Below are positions 25,001 to 25,662 of a stretch of 25,662 nt of DNA, one piece after another. The notes under the pieces are model-generated. The model did no database searches. It had not been told where the DNA came from and was given only the letters and a program-made list of their open reading frames with translations. Position 1 is the first letter of the stretch, and each line of letters opens with the position of its first letter. Location of the stretch: NCBI GenBank assembly GCA_032353305.1, contig JAUCNG010000014.1:1-25662 (forward strand). Reading direction: 5' to 3'. A program made the position numbers and the translations under genes. Source of the DNA: Cephalothrix spiralis. Lineage: Eukaryota > Nemertea > Palaeonemertea > Archinemertea > Cephalotrichidae.

Positions 25001-25660
25001 CCAGGAAAGGTAAATAGATATACATTCTGTGTCGGGACAATGTTGACCTATGTCGCGAAGTAGTGATAAAAAGGATGGATTTGCTTCATTGATTGAAATT
25101 ATTGAAATCCTCATGAATTGTGATGTTACAAATTGCAACCATTTTTTATCTACATTGTCACTTATTATTATTAGTAACCTGATGAAGTCCCACATTACTC
25201 CTCTTTCCTCATCTGTTGCTATTGTCAGATTACAATCACGAATATGCAAAACGAACATTTCTATATTCGCACAGTCCCAATGTTCCATGTGTTCTTTAAG
25301 CCTGCACGTTAGAATTTCACTAAGAGGCCATGATTTGATGTTAATAAGGCAGTTTGGATGGAATATCAATAGATTTCCATCGTCACATTTCAACAGTTCA
25401 TCATATAAAGATTTTGCACATTCTTTGTTCTTTGCATAAATTAGATCAAGTAAATGACCTATATCTAGGTGGAAATAAATGTATTCTCGCCTGTTATGGT
25501 CTTTAACATAACTGATATACATTTCCCACTTTTCACTTTCGGCTTCGTTCAAGAGTCTTGTGTCAAAGGCATGTACCAAAAGTCTAACAAGTGTGTCAAT
25601 TCCTGAATCCCTGCCTATTTCTTCATCCATCTCCGGGTTACTTAAGTCAACCTCACTCAC
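1085..25660 (-). CDS. Giant midasin-like AAA+ / VWA protein, one huge exon, partial at both ends
   Basis: An 8191-codon frame without a stop. Domain order: helical N-terminus (about 1-600), six AAA+ modules (Walker A Lys at 634, 1084, 1392, 1711, 2291, 2632), a helical linker with coiled coils (about 2990-5640), about five Ig-like ASH/Hydin-type repeats (about 5640-6194), a helical region, VWA1 with DNSGS at 7798-7802, and the start of VWA2 with DTSAS at 8167-8171. In the midasin/Rea1 family, six fused AAA modules followed by a linker and a MIDAS domain form a machine that pulls assembly factors off pre-60S ribosomes. A similar ATP-driven pulling role is inferred here; the client is unknown. 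At more than 8191 residues it is well above midasin's roughly 5000-5600, and the long D/E-rich tether is missing, so it looks like a divergent relative rather than the MDN1 orthologue. The coding exon probably ends at 1096 (splice donor), so the last two residues and the TAA are likely intronic. The true start is outside the window or at ATG 25628-25630. The coding strand is intact, which argues against a pseudogene. Confidence 0.93.
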   Translation of the reverse strand: MSEVDLSNPEMDEEIGRDSGIDTLVRLLVHAFDTRLLNEAESEKWEMYISYVKDHNRREYIYFHLDIGHLLDLIYAKNKECAKSLYDELLKCDDGNLLIFHPNCLINIKSWPLSEILTCRLKEHMEHWDCANIEMFVLHIRDCNLTIATDEERGVMWDFIRLLIIISDNVDKKWLQFVTSQFMRISIISINEANPSFLSLLRDIGQHCPDTECISIYLSWIAQMVDKSLSCINSIGLLIPPINVLSTNTLINELDVTKVPIKLIFGILKEMVTDLENEVHCEVIRGFGMILRQSLRFRNERTAIENILEENQYQPFIMKSTICILEPIVRSLQQVHDRSLFHLFAEILIETFTQNKASPAMSLLEEHKWLQVPFQYHLLGFSLTSSTQTYFLMAICSGNLTKSQTLLANKMLHHILKQVFDILFVQESSEDTNIANIYSRLCEIYILHQNKVIHEYFKRHYMDLVMGMNHAFFFIRDPSVRALCHILGIDRNTQKRVIKVVLERHKDQGFQNLELSHDVSTRNNEQQHYKKSAKKKLMERYEERKSKNTFPVSTITERMFNSEIKAAKQERINTYVPTNNYKLTEVPEDLHKHIPYDVEPLVETPTMIENLKRIVEAAENPINLLLEGPTGIGKTAIIVETARRLKKPLIRFNMSTNTTVSNIVGTAIPTKEGDKISVKFQEGPFTYAFRKGLWILFDEMNLAPEATLCSIENAIDTGVLFVSTESSEGDIETDQELEENRYLQYTKHKDFRLFCTQNPCTGLYRGKREAQSAAMLSRYIPVIMHGASNNEQKHIIQTRLERTVITECKIVAKVIMDIHGGIVSLISSADFPERTASYAEITLRDALKFCDTIHFIMQNQTNSNKSLAVAIMEAAYLTYCFRFRHMKAREMVRACIKIALGHNNFDAGNSQAETVPGLSLECHDGHITLILNEQKVITEIPTGIDTSYLTKFCYDTYNILCSHLMTEYIQQIQMPRVGNVVQQAILSVAKSDNSAQDKLQQFLDIYCSLSRSSTIRQKMTETYESIRQPVFDKLNPAVLNESVLSGCHPIVSISDQMKICWYSIIQVFEQKRPILITGPTGCGKSTIVDTLAQILHKKILRLHISPQTEPETLVGCLIPREKCVEWQEGIVTKAVKEGAWLIIENLSEAQSTVLERLNSVLESPPTWVVTENSACGTEKINPNPNFRIIATMTPPKGVGQSERLSGANVTTNSELSPALYNRFTVIHMDDSAQYEAANLSDIYRAYAGNSELYRYKECIVETFMALKRQNESCLSLHQFTRTVDGAFRTIYSTQSQITCSESLSASISLNLLGPLKHSKDAQDTVIKTFPEFKDDVDKFYVLLKEGAGKCDETDHFIDKEMTPRVYRNACIVSNAIACNYPILLEGPAATGKTSMILHLAKLKAIDVERVNNTESTSVNDYLGSLLPSGLFAPGPLVRAMQDGKFFLADEFDLAEPAILNMLYPILEGERCITVPSTQQTIIANEHFRFFATQNGSGYAGRKALPITLRSRFTEINFEEFDEQELEFVICKKILCGKAINSDEQEKATESAKYLATAYSKINTEVSKKPLFGDGIKVTMREIIKWLRRKALFPSLDLGVIGYQMFLPRTAKENISRLTKCLAEAFPSSDISRDLAKCDLEVRYDSENGVLINMNFPKQRYNLFTETDDTEKEKLNSMLKHSPQKFITNLWNICIATECHEPILLIGPTCYKSHLIETWCKLKKRENEAVVMLCNKETDSADLIGKLRPYSFLDALKLLILVPKQFKVIAEKLIDECRAKLRIDSLKHYIDVDLENAVRDVELGIDNVQKAESLRSQLNDFTGKLTDKAEDLDDHDSDEENVNPFNFHIDSKQNDEEESIDLISDTDSEFSSVDTESKSDNSSTLNDSDYEPDDDSMELEHEQAVCTELILSCEYGQDAVAQNMDYKTIIKSIMNLKDVMERFIAIIYNQASENVLNSLSLRASYSRYSTIAQRITNIISDDKSEVLFLFQDGPCTTVIKEGKVGILEDIDMPSQAVTERLNSLLETEPSFSVYEDITFCSSINESRSTSLSVSPDMKIFATVNTSKNAKKKINLSPAIRSRMTEIDVTNYDVNELIDLSQLLLIEGSLSSNKLKEKLIAVIDHFSPEVAISSRQIMRLKQFVEKQIDVTSEEKDQNRFEKVLAFGLLFLVIDQIRYSTNVDEFEHFKKADIGFIKNIFEIQGYEKFENACYGKTVSNPINWATVEDDTTGNRFVKALEMPFKCRLSENTTKVHPLKEIHISKSPFRNICRIFAAVQCGFNLLLNGSPGVGKTKLIESIATALGYECVRINFSANTTYDDLIGSMIPQMENGRRCFKFVEGKLLKALKNARNTWILLDELNLAQPTILNKLIPLFAGYKSITIESTGEIQKLPKLTIFATKNPEHIGGDRKKLPEAVESHFATINLFDFSEDEIREISLFKMMPYAKQGNDTMGYFSVDIIQKVLDFHTEVSIAAKNRKIGDRSNATSFNLRDIIKFIEAMKCNAEFFRLSTVDTPISSMTDVIEIQTTKMILDLIYGRSLSRHDDREFVLSLVDKHFQASSIAADSCMLDCDDKMERFVRLGSIYLKKGSYESQSSVPLYHTSETVTNLATLASATRTGMSILLQGGNSCGKTALVIELARLAKQRLIVFQMTRETTTSDLLGSWTVSNEEIARKRAHDSLKTILAALLQYCLKTAKNGDLFEKLSAYQRNYRIILEDIANCSVESLLKAANELLDLIKCLHSTTTLNDLRTKSHGVIDILNQNCSSDVNFTFIEGPLIQAVRKGYWVLLDNVEQTSGDVIERLNSLAEADPQILLVEGGSGELLKRGGGIHDGFRLFATFNTERNKGNSLSSAFRNRCISIHLDALDISKLEEELTNDYIKETHAFSLLKNELRFIKGNELIAMILAQLHFYIKMESKQKTIDHHPGYKFTYRNLKTASKIIQHRMMYMNENPVQALTSAIERCYCDPLLTKISKNSVNRKYVELLEDNKKIYSSQEFPSTIDNMMTHVSESDMCLSLGDIVINTVYSLLSFISRTKDLRTENVNTYEYVEAMLQSIERLTTTFDDDEKRIDTSFQIWCESPDHGTAASHLISKLKDKIDSFTNAQIPEDNLESQCQLFEMKMKNFLKQASILDADGRQIFMNECAQYVDILVELSTSCQDLIKMQGYNSATSSRVAKLVTNIRILEIVHVYCSQLKLLSESEHIKVTDILVTAVDNLEKRDSNFENQVQAMTVAISKLEQAWRLPVTNNFSGENRRIAVENILNSFPDSVSKNVTLVFTRMEFLICKYTEVAETPSQFVETSSSSDGCISLITLAEYNALIITKNIFSKLQTELEKCYELKQDLKSIHTLKNVFHLQSSGPASLATEISVKIDSYSDSMTPSEKLLELQQKNDSFISKINAFKTTITKLRNSEEFNDLEKITESFTTYFRHQLIISWTNLHNEARYDEQNMQNIINSYFQNIEQVHNLLDVLSLFVEVLPHGIRVGFDTRINAIEPTHPEVELMETLIVDSHSNYNILLLMDGSGMILLDKQDYHYSMCQGYVFKVAENQGMEEITESIENTFMKHHITFTFKTIEVIRPRTEDSLTSLFVIALIIDKIVSSVDTLNASSLTITGKDIDDIKLRTQNVLQKYIQRNKKQFNQTDMISSCLQYSIDIFNEIQGISMQTDNTHVENLSEALKNIEYDIIPEITRKMNRITEQSQSTKDTLLGHGRAGKARLLSILDAHESNLQWMKAYDILQSDIRSDTFSRFYTLSSLIEQCYKHINRGLVHFVSEHSGKMYQSAVMLSEILLKTFRILVGQINEDGSDIKCPCLNLIESLNIQSQQICCLIIQSSGHTADEESIKNLFTLYTGDLQKYFIDSATLHSDQSNGGQTNRFESHLTGIEESLQKLALESKLLGFDYTFSSIVGQLSKVKELRNNIIKMTESDLVSLKKILNTLSEEIKCEKKSSEESKKDFNCKTLVGIEKYRQPLAVDRDEIQTQKPLSKDIDSRNKQDLNELYSLLEKHRENSIITDDMDTFIGCLLDLLEDKNAHLLLLRELDNMSSENELTNDKSAYIVKQCSGISDPLSLLELSKLSQIENSKPDAIVIIENITRRLRKKRRENLECLARLGDVSLLKVCSFLKLGGKVFPLTLATLYDRIDTIKKAEYVIKRHTSNRQDKVQVLRQESFNLADFIQSFVVEESVITDRSLVFLKNQASGLHFTESQIKDDFVAAFAYNDSDKSDLVFDSTFIKSQAKYFQDIVIRIIEVTRESVETIPSAHTLYDNINFLVFCANFFENSCEEFERMKETNIEKIRNFVRGVIYNDYKSTLNRRTDHKKMIEKNINEKKEEMNKKEQSFEKEKQALSNPGARLGTASSNQSYRITQLRNDLESSWRQQKNNLERKIDELRIDLEDAECTIQREEDSFIRLVQSKWSELMSKLEQFSDDLSCQYNTVLFEIGHILKIGKTEDSNAFEKQSFKVQNDLSDKSFYDKIKSRYMYEVKGSENVMEVISNNIQLLRQKIMMMTENILIEVITVLGENSKLFKVIRNATSAGECILYSIIRSLEAMLMTAEVFNSGERDRLTQLIEIQRGIKVIIDKTYFDSHELGSTSQINQKDIDDMFMYLSELTMLECKASNGNETYYLEISHGKCFLGRFLLHCLANERRRLSLNKEHLRLVYDTTQITTLSLSDASMKLLKTSLRCQLRGLVCLGANNDESSFLGFQSLSIHSLVDQIQKVNSTFSEADTKSGFISNDIDHIAIQNSAELVRLSVRLCHVEENVMAILKAMITFDKFYVTSDVIEQLRNICHYLKFVLNLSSCEANNSTKSSTSLGSFLRNLVEYLLSESQEGCCKLLLDWKRLCSSLMVNYDGLKKRLIEVEESAKAVSESNVQILLKSKFVDVMSHMHDSPVNSPFRYLNERELLSKKKFDEHFILIDYVYFAAKDLLEKSLTCFKQENLFPDLPARFEHTILFMLQLLNTAQEFFNSDVTDIDLTSVQNIMAVLEIERGSLMFNSGIYFGDLQRAITNLRKCFEYAQKEGRFTSLKTHQLEWIKATDLLLSQRESYLNEVNQQNNEKRAAAEKLITEENKRKNDDYHKELENRKRKKQEASDILTTIYDKLVAVYSLMPIENTYIKGRADGHSVNYIRTKSRCEELGVRTSSLLPQLFNLKSKLLSIRVDNITFGHSYRPTMNKIYEKSSYLGQYKARTKIHISFGDWSQTLVSQTQDLYQIDPILRPKLFIVKFLSFFDLSFKDNVNIPLDSTASTIKFEIFHTNLDQKWQEEVIIFYLDVAQFPSTSKENKHVLFGDSSIFFEYSHVVGSVRNEDELKRHWDSIKDRYDETDLKRFRPYQALKSCETGFADIQNIETILRTKTPKEPTKNEVPKLSVPITTLNDRKIFEKSIFHKLIVNDVTTLKEDLCGDNLIKKSSIVDLLNQFQNIEFTSMKNSESFEEFLLVIDELLKLCSSISNDILQMTELEKKLEKEGSKFFKTKSKVSKKEDQIEESKYSIQWPWSIRKLKSVDTVYIKDQAFAADSLIRLLKKNLKGLSHLYIELSTCMYSLCSALQTLTFTSIHSVSCLEIIERVKNASHHNLQPKMHVIWCKIKENESSRTTKNVLRKLEPDLMSNISLKDLQPIKPRAAQVEILMDENGSIECSANALEIDLGVIIHPWPVEDTIYGQIILNAVSCDCEFKIQYKNEKENERVLSIIPYEEGRLLQGESIDISLHPIIKQKMNGSFVETLSVLISNSSYETILNIKLFYRIEEFFPANILPEFSSEHGSANTKLDFQLQCTDTRIKRKLKLRNPISKPLRLKLNSEYESFQIENNKESILLRPNQTETMTLTFVTKHNLGDIEFDVLIYYAEESFHSLKIFYTGCKPKCTVWDGHDRNPSMISKNFGYILPQNLKTNQEIAIKNECLLPLSIEVKQLYDTKKDISVFAKDKDVVPNQSTNLVIEANPDKEGKRENTFEVCIRTPDSSELMSFRLNVKYTAMWPVIRIHTDIGKKTWYFTPDDNMNIVKRNIQVWNRGKVPAIITKVNINCKFAKAVSSLPLKIEPDDIEPIVFQIFPQMTRKFSTQVAIMGNCRVPLLKEEVNWIMKAPVLLSTPEIIDAGIVSAYETEKKIAFSVTNVGYSFAPVEVSVYYHPCVKRIDLSCGLGFSIREKEYEEITGKLVLNKEACTCDGLFLVFISLKTNGCPALIIPLVGMYRSTLVKTLENDMFSTKIKSTPMKLKRPHINALIEILSKPDAKDLVPAVIPFLNVMTNLDQYEETESIIKILNSPEVDLMHVETKLIECLENVVDGADITKLLRLNKRSDVGISSTNELSKHWNNADLITSLLFNQYMLAGLDPAVMIQSAIQVIKYMLRNHNETDDTISKLDDIYSACLQGIASKSEMKAATLFAELLKSNIFQGQIFTDIGMALAWLLNPQSNHDLENKTLALELNERLELVDSNFASAIIDYFSDIKKSSTDAVTMFSRNIDANVNVTSISKFDILSTNFSGSDIISQNSTDLLAIIKEFGEQLVSCEKKDNILSITYAIAERLIYLFGDEASTFKSGDCMKNLFSVADDLLLQRYSTMLDMYQFTINAITLACSSEMSTLNPSVLKLLVGVIENTAKYSSAVEIYEKSSENFHLNVETVKRTRKMIEILHEIGTSASKSLKFDSLSVCTSSSDLSNCKLDTKKNDIEKYSSVISLLINHLQTIQLTGKLDIEEIFLNLRETFKEIGIPSEFSQVEFLARIIRTFAKCILQSGNITCNIIFELLTSIEKDCDSSKLEIKVLQVLLTAQSFPIFDKTNKQEALLSLYRILLSHTVENMSPSNVVSFIKLMLHYIFDPEPITSDDQSLTHINFLCAQFGKHTTKSVTHCVEHDLRSCREKITRNPYSFVEIICNEFKKYSAMFLFETDDTEYIMSVFRDLENCFTKKTFSDHDITKLFHICGFEIRLSDHLPVVKHLLDFALQTMKEGRVNAANVFNTLKDLVPYLDTTNEVMNMVSGSVMQVAKCCQNVFDTGTIRMADVTSIANGMWGLSNNEVIENEITDEVLNFAWVCYTKKSIDTVSLFETVKKITSVTIMSVEMLEVINVCSVISKIIRKLKIPLADEQVSFSENGTIYEIVSNVWMHLHTVLRSHQQITKKLPFVIGTLKGACALSIENRETVNTIKIVEILSEFGRNVIDEQEIIGSKVFMCSKSLLELVQQVSADSTTLLRCTQLCRVKEKERKHIRYECDALAFLSGVLNDQGICPLTAEQIVKSGKTIIALQKLCRTLKAAQAEGKIEDNEAVSISSAVLDIIMVSNDIGMSPHLISSLELSLNSSVTAFSSSNMMLSTIGMIGITLACVHGDACLPNRKNMKPIRKIIEDSHDNSEPYKRSMDESLFNDVLKEVREFLAEQRPTSPISESEITFDQHLNDVANEEMVSCEPKSLSKVSMRYEEKSRSDLADVAMVVEGIYQYLKEVDNDQNKLTLSIAIPLVHLSDKAVKTLESVQNNMLHQMAVDVKLDVLKGFFNDVFSHNAVIYRSVDFANNEWHKQVIKGHFSDLFKDLKERIQVILGDLIDCLGEEGKIVQKRLADENILIKSREVASDYNVQFCRTTDVWQSQLKGKSEREFSWKARFQNVDLSQVIAIQDEEDDRKRYIPDNLGISARWKDVITTSSDADVKLGTARDILPKIIDIKIGNLAISSDYERGAHYDKGNLKTFKFDPHIAPDNKAAKMRVRLTAEQKRLMRSTSVNMLKRMQNTDTVNTVAKYQDPEALPEVEEDKLKYQLLARITRYLQSVAMNMLQNTKDADGKAKAELSDVQIFKFVFLVDNSGSMNGDKMTLAMNILIVFLEVMKHLEHQTAVVRFGGEESQTTLKTFTDEMDYKRGQYIIESFDASEKTLAADGIRYIAESEPLYSKNRKENEHRFIVLLTDGIWSQGNKGLYEQWLSKSQARLLVLTTHPNKVKDLVFYNMSVTKAKQTLDEISPGAWLEIDPVEDLSTQIKSIAFMIHKNICIILSEEEGKRKASSTRHYTFSKCVPAEVPITHYHERDRERRVQLADIQWGKSLYVSDINNEQDTESYDDELIKHFNISIQDSYSLAKSSLYEFQVNNESVSECAKYIRSEEERSSRFISDLDSVLDIFVLPDNRPTRNMPDYHGPTFSLRGFIRFICTDGNYKKIYENRIGYPRKDYRVSLLLDTSASMVGMTATGSTQALLGLAGKS
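1091..1098 (-). other. Consensus 5' splice donor, phase 1 (CAG|GTAAGAG)
   Basis: Read on the minus strand, the sequence is GCAG|GTAAGAGC with the exon ending at 1096 and the intron GT at 1095-1094. It matches the metazoan donor consensus (MAG|GTRAGT) at nearly every position. The TAA at 1085-1087 lies three codons beyond and falls inside the intron. The cut is after the first base of a Gly codon. It explains why the second VWA domain appears truncated. Confidence 0.82.
1096..1220 (-). other. Start of VWA domain 2, cut by an intron (residues ~8148-8189)
   Basis: YRVSLLLDTSASMVGM is a VWA first strand plus DxSxS motif (8167-8171), followed by the beginning of helix 1 (STQALLGLA). The frame then stops after 25 residues counted from the Asp, although a VWA domain needs about 180. 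The upstream segment with a Phe-rich, basic stretch ending PRKDY resembles what I recall of the segment before the midasin MIDAS domain. The rest must be encoded by the next exon beyond the left edge. Confidence 0.8.
1706..2299 (-). other. VWA domain 1 with complete MIDAS motif (residues ~7788-7985)
   Basis: The first strand FKFVFLVDNSGSM carries the DxSxS metal-binding motif at 7798-7802. Thr7868 in EKTLAADGI and Asp7901 in VLLTDGIWSQ fit the remaining MIDAS positions of the von Willebrand A fold. In Rea1/midasin the MIDAS domain binds ubiquitin-like domains of assembly factors through a bridging metal ion. A protein-binding role is inferred; the ligand is unknown. Confidence 0.88.
2300..7077 (-). 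other. Second long helical region between Ig block and VWA1 (residues ~6195-7787)
   Basis: About 1590 residues, largely Leu/Ile/Ser-rich amphipathic helices suggestive of a HEAT-like solenoid, follow the Ig block. The final 300 or so residues are more charged and look more conserved, including a WKARFQNVDLSQV segment and a basic RLTAEQKRLMRS segment shortly before VWA1. No acidic tether like that of midasin is present. No catalytic motif was recognised. Confidence 0.45.
7078..8743 (-). other. Block of about five Ig-like ASH/MSP/Hydin-type repeats (residues ~5640-6194)
   Basis: The region is rich in alternating hydrophobic strands. By eye it divides into units beginning near residues 5640, 5765, 5888, 5991 and 6096, each about 100-125 long. 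The last unit opens with EIIDAGIVSAYETEKKIAF and then VTNVG, the pattern of ASPM-SPD-2-Hydin (ASH) and MSP-like domains (Asp-x-Gly-x-Val followed by Asn-x-Gly). Other units show RNPISKPL and WNRGKVPA at the matching place. ASH domains are known mostly from ciliary, centrosomal and cytoskeletal proteins; they are not part of standard midasin. Confidence 0.6.
10315..10525 (-). other. Second coiled-coil segment (residues ~5046-5115)
   Basis: This is a continuous charged helix of about 70 residues, rich in Glu, Lys, Arg, Asn and Gln, with very few Pro or Gly residues. It includes an RAAAEKLITEENKRK stretch and a strongly basic NRKRKK patch that could also serve as a nuclear localisation signal. 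Confidence 0.55.
12358..12730 (-). other. Coiled-coil hairpin candidate in the linker (residues ~4311-4434)
   Basis: Two highly charged helical stretches, rich in Lys, Glu, Arg and Gln, are separated by a Pro/Gly/Ser-rich break at about residues 4350-4365 (NPGARLGTASSNQ). The first helix is about 36 residues and the second about 60. The pattern would suit an antiparallel hairpin with a short loop, but this is judged by eye only. Confidence 0.55.
16691..17875 (-). other. AAA+ module 6 (residues ~2596-2990), Walker B Asp-Asn
   Basis: Walker A is GGNSCGKT with Lys2632. The Walker B equivalent is YWVLLDNVEQTS with Asp2791 and Asn2792, followed by IERLNSLAE. A helical insertion of roughly 100 residues separates Walker A from Walker B at the same place as the larger AAA4 insertion. 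SSAFRNRC supplies an arginine-finger candidate. ATP binding is likely; hydrolysis is doubtful because of the Glu to Asn change. Confidence 0.85.
17999..18892 (-). other. AAA+ module 5 (residues ~2257-2554), canonical Walker A and B
   Basis: Walker A is GSPGVGKT with Lys2291. Walker B is TWILLDELNLAQP with Asp2357 and Glu2358. The sensor-1-like segment is IFATKNPEHIGG. The position where modules 2, 3, 4 and 6 keep an Arg before the last residue reads EAVESHF with His2419, so the trans-acting arginine finger seems to be missing. Confidence 0.87.
19073..20623 (-). other. AAA+ module 4 (residues ~1680-2196), degenerate P-loop with large acidic insert
   Basis: The P-loop reads GPTCYKSH around Lys1711. 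It is one residue shorter than GxxxxGK[ST], and Tyr replaces the Gly before Lys. The Walker B equivalent reads GILEDIDMPS with Glu2007-Asp2008 in place of Asp-Glu, followed by TERLNSLLE. Between these, residues about 1747-1987 form a roughly 240-residue insertion containing an Asp/Glu/Ser-rich tract. The arginine-finger motif LSPAIRSRM is kept. The module is probably structural and unable to hydrolyse ATP. Confidence 0.8.
19957..20178 (-). other. Acidic Asp/Glu/Ser-rich tract inside AAA4 (residues ~1828-1901)
   Basis: About 74 residues are dominated by Asp, Glu and Ser, with runs such as DSDEE, NDEEES and EPDDDSMELEHE. The tract is predicted to be disordered and contains many Ser/Thr-x-x-Asp/Glu sites typical of casein kinase 2 targets. 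It lies inside the AAA4 insertion, not between linker and MIDAS where midasin carries its acidic region. Confidence 0.75.
20789..21577 (-). other. AAA+ module 3 (residues ~1362-1624), apparently catalytic
   Basis: Walker A is GPAATGKT with Lys1392. Walker B is FFLADEFDLAEP with Asp1449 and Glu1450. The sensor-1-like segment is FFATQNGSGYAGRK, followed by LPITLRSRF in the arginine-finger position. This is the most canonical midasin-style module of the six. Confidence 0.9.
21680..22513 (-). other. AAA+ module 2 (residues ~1050-1327), altered Walker B
   Basis: Walker A is GPTGCGKS with Lys1084. The Walker B segment reads AWLIIENLSEAQ, so the usual Asp-Glu pair is Glu-Asn. It is followed by an LERLNSVLE motif, and an LSPALYNRF motif sits in the arginine-finger region. 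Binding of ATP is likely, but hydrolysis is doubtful because the catalytic Glu is replaced by Asn. Confidence 0.85.
22958..23848 (-). other. AAA+ module 1 (residues ~605-901), apparently catalytic
   Basis: Walker A is GPTGIGKT at residues 628-635 (Lys634). Walker B is WILFDEMNLAPE with Asp698 and Glu699. A sensor-1-like TQNP motif follows, then a basic GKRE segment and a LSRY motif in the arginine-finger position. The order and spacing match the AAA_5 (dynein-related) type found in midasin. All residues needed for ATP binding and hydrolysis in cis appear to be present. Confidence 0.9.
23849..25660 (-). other. N-terminal helical region of the giant protein (residues ~1-604)
   Basis: This segment is Leu/Ile-rich and predicted by eye to be mostly helical, in the style of an alpha-solenoid. 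It precedes the first AAA module, matching the position of the N-terminal domain in Rea1/midasin. No catalytic motif is visible. A basic, Lys/Arg-rich stretch lies near residues 525-560 just before AAA1. The first codon visible is GTG at the window edge (25658-25660) and the first ATG is codon 11 (25628-25630), so the real N-terminus is not established. Confidence 0.6.
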
Positions 25661-25662
25661 TA

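Noticed and set aside
2196-25439. Many plus-strand open frames of 60-166 codons across the window
   Set aside because: They lie wholly opposite the giant minus-strand coding frame, have no recognisable domains and look like antisense shadows.
1085-25660. Dynein heavy chain
   Set aside because: The AAA modules are of the dynein-related type, but there is no dynein tail, no stalk within the ring between AAA4 and AAA5, and two C-terminal VWA motifs are present.
1085-25660. Conventional midasin (MDN1/Rea1) orthologue
   Set aside because: Length, degenerate AAA4, Ig-like block, two VWA domains and missing D/E-rich tether do not fit, though distant relationship is clear. No symbol was assigned.
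1085-25660. RNF213-type giant AAA+ ubiquitin ligase
   Set aside because: No RING or similar Cys/His cluster was seen, and RNF213 has no VWA domain.
1085-25660. Prokaryotic or viral origin of the gene
   Set aside because: No ribosome binding site or operon neighbours, a consensus spliceosomal donor at the 3' end of the frame, and domain types seen in eukaryotic giants.

Overview
The window is almost entirely one eukaryotic gene on the minus strand. An uninterrupted reading frame of 8191 codons runs from the right edge (25660) to a TAA at 1085-1087. It encodes a giant midasin/Rea1-like AAA+ protein. The large protein size, the absence of any bacterial-style neighbouring gene, a textbook splice donor (CAG|GTAAGAG) at the left end of the frame, and AT-rich, repeat-bearing flanking DNA suggest a nuclear genome. 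An invertebrate metazoan is my guess, but the sequence does not fix the species.

Layout in protein order (right to left in the window): a helical N-terminal region (about residues 1-600); six concatenated dynein/midasin-type AAA+ modules (about 605-2990); a very long, mostly helical linker with two coiled-coil zones (about 2990-5640); a block of about five beta-sandwich repeats resembling ASH/MSP/Hydin Ig-like domains (about 5640-6194); a second long helical region (about 6195-7780); a VWA domain with MIDAS residues (about 7788-7985); and the beginning of a second VWA domain (from about 8150). The second VWA domain is cut off after its first strand and the start of its first helix, exactly where the splice donor lies. 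The protein must therefore continue in an exon to the left of this window. The 5' end is also open: the first codon here is GTG at the window edge and the first in-frame ATG is at 25628-25630.

Positions 1-1095 are best read as intron. This stretch has no convincing gene. It contains two near-identical 70-base direct repeats, a partial third copy, a short GC-rich inverted repeat and a cluster of GTCGAAAG/GTCAAAAGTC motifs.

By analogy with Rea1/midasin, the AAA ring probably converts ATP hydrolysis into movement of the linker, and the C-terminal VWA/MIDAS part binds a client protein. The protein is not an ordinary midasin. It is far longer, lacks the acidic D/E-rich tether before the MIDAS domain, carries a Hydin-like Ig block and two VWA domains, and shows a strict odd/even alternation of canonical and altered Walker B motifs around the ring. 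I regard it as a strong candidate for an uncharacterised giant mechano-chemical protein family. Its client and pathway cannot be read from the sequence.
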